64,000 nucleotides of DNA from Lycium barbarum. Taxonomy: Eukaryota > Streptophyta > Magnoliopsida > Solanales > Solanaceae. The DNA lies in the NCBI RefSeq assembly GCF_019175385.1, contig NC_083337.1:46352938-46416937 (forward strand), read 5' to 3'. Positions 56,105 to 64,000 of the stretch are shown here, piece after piece; position 1 is the first letter of the stretch, and each line of letters starts with the position of its first letter. The position numbers were made by a program, and so were the translations under genes. Under the pieces are notes generated by a model that had not been told where the DNA came from, did no database searches, and saw only the letters and a list, made by a program, of their open reading frames with translations.

Positions 56105-58466
56105 TGTCACGACCCGACTCGGTGCCGCGACTAGCACCCGGTGCTAGCCCACCCGGGCACCCTCTTAGCTTACTCTTATGCTTACATCTAGGTGAGCCAC
56201 ATAATTATACATGCATTTCCATTCATTCGTCAACTAGTCCCATTTGGACAACAACATCTTTAATCAACATAGGCATCTGTGCCACAACAATGTATACGGG
56301 CCGACGAGGCCAACAAAATGACATACAAAATATAGGACGACAAGGCCGGACATATCTAACCATATACACGTGACTACGAGCCTCTAAGAAGGGTATAACA
56401 TATCACATGAGCGGGACAGGACCCCGCTATGCCCATAATTATACACACAAAAGAATGAGTACCCAAAAGATATGGCTCCGAAGCGAATGGAGCTCTCTAT
56501 GTAATCTCCGAATAGGCAGCTATGGATCAAGTCTGTCTCCCTGTGCACCTGCGGGCATGACACAGCGTCCACAAACAAGAGGACGTCAGTACGAAGAATG
56601 TACTGAGTATGTAAAGCATGAGAAACATCGATAAATAAGCATCATGAACAACATATGAAATAGCATAGGAGGGGGGGAGACAATAATATCATCGTCCTAG
56701 CGCTTACTTGCCTTTCGTAGGACTTTCCATTTCTCATACGTATTTGTACACCTACGTCATCATCCGTATTCCATAATAGTACTCGTACCATACTTGTGCT
56801 CATATTCGTATACATGTCCTTATTCGTATTCTTCTACATAGTCTTATCACATTCATATTCATATTATATACATAGTCATTTCATATACATAGCATTTACA
56901 TAGCATACCCGACCTCTTAGGATCGGTGTTTCATACATACTTGGCCAACCAAGGCTCAAGGTTACTCATACCTGGCCCTACCAAGGCTTCAGGGTTATCC
57001 GTACCATCTGCAAATGTGTGTGCGCGTTTCGTAATCATATACATACTTTATACATATTCATATACATATATCCTACCCGGCGTTATAAGCTCGGGGTGTC
57101 ATTATAGCCCTTCATAGGCACATGTAAGTATAACAACCCGTAGGCACCTTTAGCATCATTATTATTATCATCGTCATCGCTATCATCATCACTTCCGCTA
57201 CATCTATATCTTTTGCTTACTCGTCATATGGGGTGCATAGTACTATCGTTGCACATATCGAGGATCGTGAGCTTATGAGCTCGGAGTGTCAATCGTCTGA
57301 ATACAACACACTCATATAGAGGATTCAAGAGTTTGTCCAAGGAACCATGCCTTATGAAAGAAGGGTTAGCCTTACATACCTTTTCGTCGGACTATTCTAC
57401 ACTTGCACGCTTCCTTCCAATGCTAGCGTCTATACCTTCATTAATATCATAACAATGGCTATTAGTCATTCACATTATCCACATTATTTAGATTCCTTAA
57501 TTTGCCTCTAATTCACCCATATTCATGGTCATAACATCCAACTTCGTCCATTCGTCTAAAGTGTCTAGTTCATGATCTTAGTACCATTTATAATGCATTC
57601 ATATCACAACACAACAACATTCATGATTCAATTCAAACTATTCCTAAAAATGTCACTATTCATGACCTACGTGACCATATTTTCTACAATCCATGTATTT
57701 CAACTCTTCAATACCTTAAACATCATGTAAAAATCATGAATCTTACCTTAGAAGTTGTAGGAACAAGCTTTGGTTAATAATACTCCACTTTGAGCAAAAC
57801 CCTAGTTTTTCTCCATTTGGATTTCTTGACCTAGATGATCTTTGATGATGTTCTTACTCTTGATTCACCTTGTTTTATGTTGTTGATCCTTAAATACCCT
57901 TGAAAACTTGTATAATAAATGTAGAGAGAGGTTTTAGAGAGAAGTGGTGTAATGTAGAAATGAAATAAAACAAGTCTGGGTCCTCATATTTAATGAATTT
58001 AAAATTTGTGCTGAGGTGAACAGTGGTCGTCCATAGAGGTTTACGGTCCGTATTCCAGTTTACGGACCGTCCCTCGTGGTCGTCTTTAACCCTAAGCAGA
58101 ACCAGAAACTTTGGCTGCATGCATGGTGATTTACGACCATGGTTTACGGGCCGTAAATCACTTTACGGTCCGTCCACCAGGTCGTTTTTAACCATTTACT
58201 CGACTGGCAGAAAGTTGAATTTTTTGCATGCCAATTTACGACTGCCAGTTTACGGACCGTATTCCATTTTACGGTCCGTATTTTGCACTTTACGACCACT
58301 GGGCAGTTTTGCCAACTTTCAACTTTTCACATTTCTCGACTTTTCATTCTAATCATTCTCGTCCATATACGCACATTGCTCATGAAACATTATACACTCG
58401 CACTCCTCGCACACATCACTAGTTCATTTACTTGCGTACCAACGGGAAATTTTCCGAGGTGTAACA
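56105..58466 (-). repeat. 3' LTR of Tekay-like element 2 (2362 bp)
   Basis: TGTCACGACCCGACTCGG ... TTTTCCGAGGTGTAACA. Holds irregular repeats of the form CCGACC...GATCGGTG at 56905-57300 and the ACGGTCCGT cluster at 58040-58280. A weak TATA-like TATTTA (57891-57896, minus strand) lies downstream of the cluster. Confidence 0.88.
58040..58280. repeat. TTTACGG(N)CCGTAAA palindrome cluster in Tekay LTR 2
   Basis: Six copies or half-copies: 58040-58052, 58059-58070, 58143-58157 (perfect TTTACGGGCCGTAAA), 58162-58173, 58249-58261 and 58268-58280. Alternate copies are in opposite sense (GGTCCGT and GGACCGT). Confidence 0.85.
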
Positions 58467-58670
58467 TTCTTCCCCCCTTAGGAACATTCATCCTCGAATG
58501 TTAAAGTGCTCAGGAGTTCTACAAAAATTTCGCCAGAGTTTCCCTTATAATATGGCGCTACCATCCTGCCACAACAACCCATAATATCGATGCCACACAG
58601 GGCCACAACATAACAACATAAAAAATTTGGCCACACATGACCAAAAAGCATAAAAGGAAATATTCATACC

Positions 58671-59990
58671 TTATGATCTTGACGTCTCATCTTGGGCTTC
58701 TTCCAAGGACTGAAACAAATATGGGTATTTGGATCGCATATTTTTTTCTGCTTCCAATGTCATCTCCTCTCGTTTACTGCTTCTCCATAGAACCTTAACC
58801 GAGGCCACCTCTTTATTTCTAAGCCTCCGTACTTGCCTGTCTAATATGGCAATGGGTACCTCTTCATAAGTCATTTTCTCTGTCACTTGCACATCGTTTA
58901 CTGGGATGATCCTAGTGGGATCTCCAATACATTTCCGGAGCATCGAGACATGAAATACTGGATGGACTAACTCCAATTCCGGAGTTAGTTCTAACTCATA
59001 GGCCACTTTGCCTATTTTGCGCACAATCTCATATGGTCCAATATACCGGGGACTAAGCTTCCCCTTTTTGCCAAATCTCATAACGCCTTTCATTGGCGAC
59101 ACTTTCAAGAATACCCAATCCTTCACTTTGAACTCCAAGTCTCTTCGACGATTATCCGCATAGGATTTCTGACGACTTTGGGCTGCTAAAAACCGATCTT
59201 GTATAAGCTTGACCTTCTCTATAGCTTGCTGGACCAAGTCTGGCCCTATCAATTTAGTTTCTCCGGTTTCAAACCACCCAATTGGGGATCTACACTTTCG
59301 CCCGTATAAAGCTTCATATGGCGCCATTTGAATGCTGGAATGATAACTATTATTGTAAGCATATTCAATGAGTGGTAAATGATCATCCCAATTCCCTCCA
59401 AAATCTATCATACATTCTCGTAGCATATCCTCAAGAGTCTGAATAGTACGTTCAGCTTGTCCATCGGTCTGGGGACGAAATGCCGTGCTAAGGCTAACTC
59501 GGGTCCCTAAACCCTCTTGGAAAGACCTCCAAAACTTAGCTGTAAACTGAGTCCCTCTGTCGGAGATAATAGATACCAGGACGCCATGGAGTTTTACTCT
59601 CTCTTTAAGATAAAGCTTCGCATAATCTTCTGCCTCATAGGTCGTCCTGACTGGCAAGAAATGAGCTGACTTGGTGAGTCTATCCACAATCACCCATATG
59701 GAATCATACTTACGTCGAGAACGGGGTAAGCCTGAAATGAAGTCCATGTTAATCACTTCCCACTTCCAAGTTGGGATTTCTATAGCTTGCAACAATCCAC
59801 CCGGCTTTTCGTGTTCAATCTTCACTTGTTGGCAATTAGGACACTGAGCTACGAATTCCGCTATATCTTTCTTCATCCCATTCCACCAATATATAGACTT
59901 AAGATCATGATACATCTTCGTCGCTCCGGGGTGAACAAAATAACGGGAACTATGAGCTTCTCTTAAAATTCGGTGGCGTAGACCTGCCAC
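58671..59990 (-). CDS. Chromovirus integrase with C-terminal chromodomain-like end
   Basis: Open for 439 codons; in the element it is the C-terminal part of Pol in the same frame as RT-RNase H, separated by a single TGA just upstream (about 60010-60012). Zinc-binding HHCC (EAHSSRYFVHPG ... CPNCQQVK), catalytic patches VINMDFISGLP, IISDRGTQFTAKFW and RPQTDGQAERTIQ, then the GPYEIVRKIGKVAYEL domain. The end (VLWRSSKREEMTLEAEKNMR, YPYLF) is the chromodomain-like tail of Tekay-type elements, thought to target insertion to heterochromatin. All catalytic residues appear present. Confidence 0.88.
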   Translation of the reverse strand: MAGLRHRILREAHSSRYFVHPGATKMYHDLKSIYWWNGMKKDIAEFVAQCPNCQQVKIEHEKPGGLLQAIEIPTWKWEVINMDFISGLPRSRRKYDSIWVIVDRLTKSAHFLPVRTTYEAEDYAKLYLKERVKLHGVLVSIISDRGTQFTAKFWRSFQEGLGTRVSLSTAFRPQTDGQAERTIQTLEDMLRECMIDFGGNWDDHLPLIEYAYNNSYHSSIQMAPYEALYGRKCRSPIGWFETGETKLIGPDLVQQAIEKVKLIQDRFLAAQSRQKSYADNRRRDLEFKVKDWVFLKVSPMKGVMRFGKKGKLSPRYIGPYEIVRKIGKVAYELELTPELELVHPVFHVSMLRKCIGDPTRIIPVNDVQVTEKMTYEEVPIAILDRQVRRLRNKEVASVKVLWRSSKREEMTLEAEKNMRSKYPYLFQSLEEAQDETSRS

Positions 59991-60009
59991 ATCAGGGACA
60001 CATACTCTG

Positions 60010-62216
60010 CCTCAGCATCGGAGAACTCCGTCTCCTGAAATATCAAACGATGACTCCTCTTTCTGAGGGAGTGTATCTCTGTACTGCATTAGCATGGGAT
60101 CCTCATATTGTCGCTCTTTTACTTCCGCTACTAGAGATGAAACTGCTGAATTCTGAATAGTAGCTCCGCTGCTACCTGAGTCCACTACTCGGACTCCTAG
60201 GATAGCTAACTGTTGAAGCTCACGGGCCATCTCTTTCTTTTCTGGTTGTACATCACTTAGACTTCCCATCGACCTACGGCTAATAGCATCAGCCACAACA
60301 TTTGCCTTTCCGGGGTGGTACAGGATCTCAACATCATAGTCTTTTAGCAACTCTAGCCATCGTCGTTGCCGCAAATTCAACTCTTTCTGCTTGAAGATGT
60401 ATTGAAGACTCTTATGATCTGTGTAAATATCCACGTGGACACCATATAAGTAATGTCTCCATATCTTTAATGCATGGACCACCGCGGCCAATTCTAAGTC
60501 ATGGGTAGGATAATTCTGCTCATGTTTCCGCAATTGCCTTGAAGCATACACAATCACCTTGCCATGTTGTATCAACACACAGCCTAGCCCAACACCTGAA
60601 GCGTCGCAATAGACAACGTATCCTTCCAATCCCTCTGGAAGTGTCAGAACTAGGGCAGAAGTCAATCGACCCTTTAACTCTTGGAAACTACGTTCGCAAG
60701 CATCTGTCCATTGAAACTTGGCTGATTTTTGTGTCAAATTTGTGAGTGGGGCAGAAATAGAGGAAAAACCTTCAACGAATCTCCTGTAATAACCTGCTAA
60801 GCCCAGAAAGCTACGAACCTCTGTAGGAGTTGTGGGTCTTGGCCAAGTTTTCACGGCCTCAATCTTTTGACTATCCACTCGAATACCATCGGCTGCCACA
60901 ATATGCCCTAAAAATGCCACTGAGTTCAACCAGAACTCACATTTGGAAAACTTTCCAAACAATTCTCGAGTTCAAAGAACTCCAAGGACAATACGCAAAT
61001 GATCCGCATGTTCTGCTTCGGATCTAGAATACACCAAAATATCGTTAATGAATACGATTACAAATAAGTCCAGAAAGGACCTGAACACATTATTCATCAA
61101 ATCCATAAATACCGCTGGCGCATTAGTTAGCCCAAATGACATCACCCGGAATTCAGAATGACCATATCTCGTTCTGAAGGTTGTCTTAGGGATATCTTTC
61201 TCCCTAACCCTCACTTGATGATACCTGGACCTCAAATCAATCTTTGAAAACCATTTGGTGCCTTGCAATTGATCAAACAAGTCATCAATCCTTGGGAGAG
61301 GATATTTATAATTAATCATTACTTTATTAAATTGCCTATAATCAATGCACATTCTCAGGGAGCCATATTTCTTTCGGACGAACAATACGGGCGCTCCCCA
61401 CGGGGATGACCTAGGCCTAATGAAGCCTTTATCAAGCAAGTCCTTCAATTGCTCCTTCAACTCTTTCAATTCTGCAGGTGCCATTCTATATGGAGGAATA
61501 GATATAGGTGTGGTGTCTAGCAACACATCAATGGAAAAAGCAATCTCCCATTCGGGAGGAAGGCCTGGAAGCTCTTCCGAGAACACATCCAGAAATTCGT
61601 TCACTACGGGAACTGACTGAAGAGTCGGCGATTCAACTTCTACATCTTGAACTCGCACTAGATGATAAATGCACCCTTTTGTGATCATTTTCCTTGCCTT
61701 TAGATAGGAAATAAACCTACCTTTTGGTGATGCCGTATTTCCTTTCCATTCTAATACTAGTTCTCCCAGAAACTGGAAACGAACCACCTTCATCCGGCAA
61801 TCATCGTTGGCATAACAAGAAGACAACCAATCCATGCCTATAATGACATCAAAATCTACCATTTCTAGCTCATGCAAATCAATCATAGTACGACAATCAC
61901 AAATCACAATCACACAATTCCTATATACTCGGCTAGCTATTACCGATTCACCCACGGGTGTAGACACCTCAAAAGGTTTGATAGACTCCGGCTCAATTAT
62001 AAATCGACCCGTAATATATGGAGTAACATATGAAAGCATATACATCATGAGAGAATACCGATAATATACCTGTGACCACGTCAGGAGAAGACTCAAGATC
62101 TTGGCATCCAGCCAAAGCATAAATACGGTGCTGAGGACCGCTAGTACTGGAAGCTCTGCCTCTACCTCTACCATGGCCGACTGGCGCATGTGTACCTGGC
62201 CCCGTAGGGCGCACAA
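60010..62216 (-). pseudogene. pol: Chromovirus protease C-part, RT and RNase H
   Basis: One continuous frame except TGA at 60972-60974 and TGA at about 60010-60012. [64 protein letters not shown]. The catalytic motif reads FIND (N codon 61044-61046) instead of FIDD, so a metal-binding Asp is lost. RNase [69 protein letters not shown]. The upstream protease part ([18 protein letters not shown]) lacks the active-site segment; see the separate note at 62031. Confidence 0.88.
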
Positions 62217-62231
62217 ATGCCGAAGATCCGG

Positions 62232-63443
62232 CTACCGACCCTGATGGTTGGGTCCTACCTCTACCATGTACTGAGGGGCAATCACGCATATTATGGCCTG
62301 GTCGACCACATGAATAGCAACCATCTGAACCCAATCGGCATTGACCCCAATGCGACTTCCCACACTGGGAACATCGTGGTATATGTGGCCTTGACTGGCC
62401 TGAATCACCTCTAGACTGGGACCCCGAATAGCTCTGAGTCGGCCCGGGATGAGTAGATCTATCAAGGCTCTGGCTTGAAAACCGTTGAGGTGCACTGGTC
62501 GTAGAATAGCCCGAATGTCTAGGGAACTATTGCTTGTGTCCGCCTCTGGACTAACTTATTGGGCCCGAAGATCTGGCCCTCTTGCTATGTCCCCTATCCT
62601 GTTCACGTTCAATTCTCCGCTGCTGTAGGCTTTCCTCTAAGTTATGAGCATGTGCCTAAATGCGTGCAATATCCATACCGTCCTGAAGGGATGCAGTCAA
62701 GCATTTGTCCATCAGATGGGGCCCTAGGCCCTTTATAAATCGGTGTACCCTGTCGCCCATTTCTGCTACCATGGACGAAGCATACCGGGCCAAGGAGTTA
62801 AAACGGACGCTATACTCTAGGGCACTCATGCTTCCTCGCCTCAAGTTCAAGAATTTATCGGCCCTTGATCACCGAACTTCTGTAGGAAAAAAGGATCAAT
62901 AAACTCTTGCCATACCGAGGGAGGTGCATTGGCTCCCCGTGAAGCCATCCATACTGTATACCACTGGATCGAGACATCTCTCAATCTATATGATGCTAGC
63001 TCTACCGATTCGGTGTCTGAAGCATGTATCAACCGGAGCGTCCTTAGCATACCATCAATAAAGTCCTGGGGATCCTCCTCCGATTTTGACCCAAAGAATT
63101 CCAGAGGGTTCAAAGTAATGAAATCACGGGCTCTTGCATTAACAGCCCTATCACCATACCTTGAACTTTGCCTCTGAGCCTGGGCCGCAACCAACTGGGT
63201 CAACAAATTAATGGCCTCTTTCACATCCTGGCCCGAAGCATCTGGCGGAGGAGCTGGAGGTGCTAGAGCTGGGGCTGAAGCTCCCTCACGCTCCTCAGAG
63301 ACGGGCACTGTCTGGGATTACTCAGATTGAGCCGCACTTTGGGACTCATCTTCCTCTACTACCGGTGGCGGTGCTCTTTCAGCCCGCTTTTCTGCCACCG
63401 TCTTGCCCTTTTGGGCTGCTGTAGCCTTTTTCTTTTTAGGCAT
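62232..63443 (-). pseudogene. gag: Chromovirus Gag with zinc knuckle and protease start
   Basis: Start ATG at 63443 (MPKKKKATAAQKGK), a stop near 63320, then open 63308-62847 with the gag domain start (NPLEFFGSKSEEDPQDFIDGM, YRLRDVSIQWY). It continues in a shifted frame from about 62850 (LEYSVRFNSLARYA, HRFIKGLGPHLMDKC) and again at 62334 with the knuckle CYSCGRPGHNMRDC (CX2CX4HX4C). The protease start [10 protein letters not shown]...[15 protein letters not shown] follows before the deletion at about 62031-62036. Confidence 0.85.
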
Positions 63444-63637
63444 CTCTGAAATACACAACACACGATTTAGGAACAAGAATTTCTTACATCATAGCTCTAT
63501 CGCACGATTATTATGGAGAAAGAAGGTCAATCATTCCTAAAATATCCGCAGCTTCTTGTTTATAAGTGTGGCGCGCAACACACCCATAACCAAGACTCTA
63601 CTAGACACGGCTCGTAGACACACCCTAGGACCGAACT

Positions 63638-63649
63638 GCTCTGATACCA
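63638..63649 (-). other. Primer binding site, initiator tRNA-Met type
   Basis: TGGTATCAGAGC on the minus strand, four bases inside the LTR. Confidence 0.88.
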
Positions 63650-63653
63650 CTTT

Positions 63654-64000
63654 TGTCACGACCTGACTCGGTGCCGCGATGAGCACCCGGTGCTAGCTCA
63701 CCCGGGCACCCTCTTAGCTTACTCTTATGCTTACATCTAGGTGAGCCACATAATTATACATGCATTTCCATTCATTCGTCAACTAGTCCCATTTCGACAA
63801 CAACATCTTTAATCATCATAGGCATCTGTGCCACAACAATGTACTGGGGCCGACGAGGCCAACAAAATGACATACAAAATATAGGCCGACAAGGCCGGAC
63901 ATATCTAACCATATACACGTGACTACGAGCCTCTAAGAAGAGTATAACATATCACATGAGCGGGACAGGACCCCGCTATGCCCATAATTATATACACAAA
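63654..64000 (-). repeat. 5' LTR of Tekay-like element 2 (partial)
   Basis: Matches 56105-56450 with few differences. The remaining ~2 kb is beyond the window. Confidence 0.9.

Larger units (their letters stand above)
56105..64000 (-). mobile_element. Tekay/Del-like chromovirus 2, nearly full length, cut at window end
   Basis: Minus strand: 5' LTR (starting 63654, running off the window), primer site, gag, protease, RT-RNase H, integrase, polypurine tract (58480-58467) and 3' LTR (58466-56105). The two LTRs agree closely in the ~345 bp visible on the right. It inserted into the Ogre RT fragment; the left 5-bp flank is TCTAT and the right flank is out of view. Confidence 0.9.

Overview
This window is plant nuclear heterochromatin, almost certainly from a Solanaceae species. 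The evidence is AT-rich DNA, layered LTR retrotransposons of standard angiosperm lineages (Ale- and Tork-like copia, SIRE, Ogre/Tat, Athila, Tekay/Del chromovirus), a plant L1-type LINE, a Mutator-like MITE, and two kinds of tRNA-type SINE whose sequence resembles the SolS/TS SINEs of nightshades. I see no complete host gene. The only host-derived coding sequence I recognise is the 3' part of a berberine-bridge-enzyme-like (BBE-like) oxidase pseudogene at 13774-14497. There are no prokaryotic features (operons, CRISPR, phage) and no tRNA or rRNA genes.

Layout, left to right. 1-4316: minus-strand Ale-like copia element with a 146-bp 5' LTR; its 3' end lies off the window. 4317-8947: block A, a noncoding block holding a SINE, a tandem repeat, a MITE and a second SINE piece. 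9394-13773: minus-strand Tork-like copia element that has lost most of its RT and abuts the BBE-like pseudogene. 14875-15117: gypsy integrase scrap. 15477-17580: LINE remnant. 18150-18859 plus 30527-31130: LTR-like noncoding DNA split by a SIRE-type element at 18860-30521, which has 870-bp LTRs and a perfect AATAG target-site duplication. That SIRE element itself contains block B (23896-28635), a second copy of block A, flanked by two diverged copies of SIRE sequence.

31143-39990: 5' half of an Ogre/Tat element with a 5.1-kb LTR and an ORF1 pseudogene. 39994-45706: Athila pol and env-like region on the plus strand. 45694-48800: minus-strand Athila-like derivative that lacks gag-pol. 48801-54470: Tekay-like chromovirus truncated in RNase H. 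54471-56104: Ogre RT-RNase H-IN fragment interrupted on both sides. 56105-64000: nearly full Tekay-like chromovirus running off the right edge.

The genes do not work as a pathway; they are the gag, protease, RT, RNase H and integrase modules of retroelements in various states of decay. The most interesting structures are: clusters of GC-rich interrupted palindromes just upstream of TATA-like boxes in LTRs of different families; a putative plant-transposon-protein ORF occupying the env-like position in both copia and gypsy elements; the A/B duplication, which supplies an empty-site reference for one insertion; and a short exon-like island whose A and B copies differ only at two synonymous positions. 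All alignments were made by eye.
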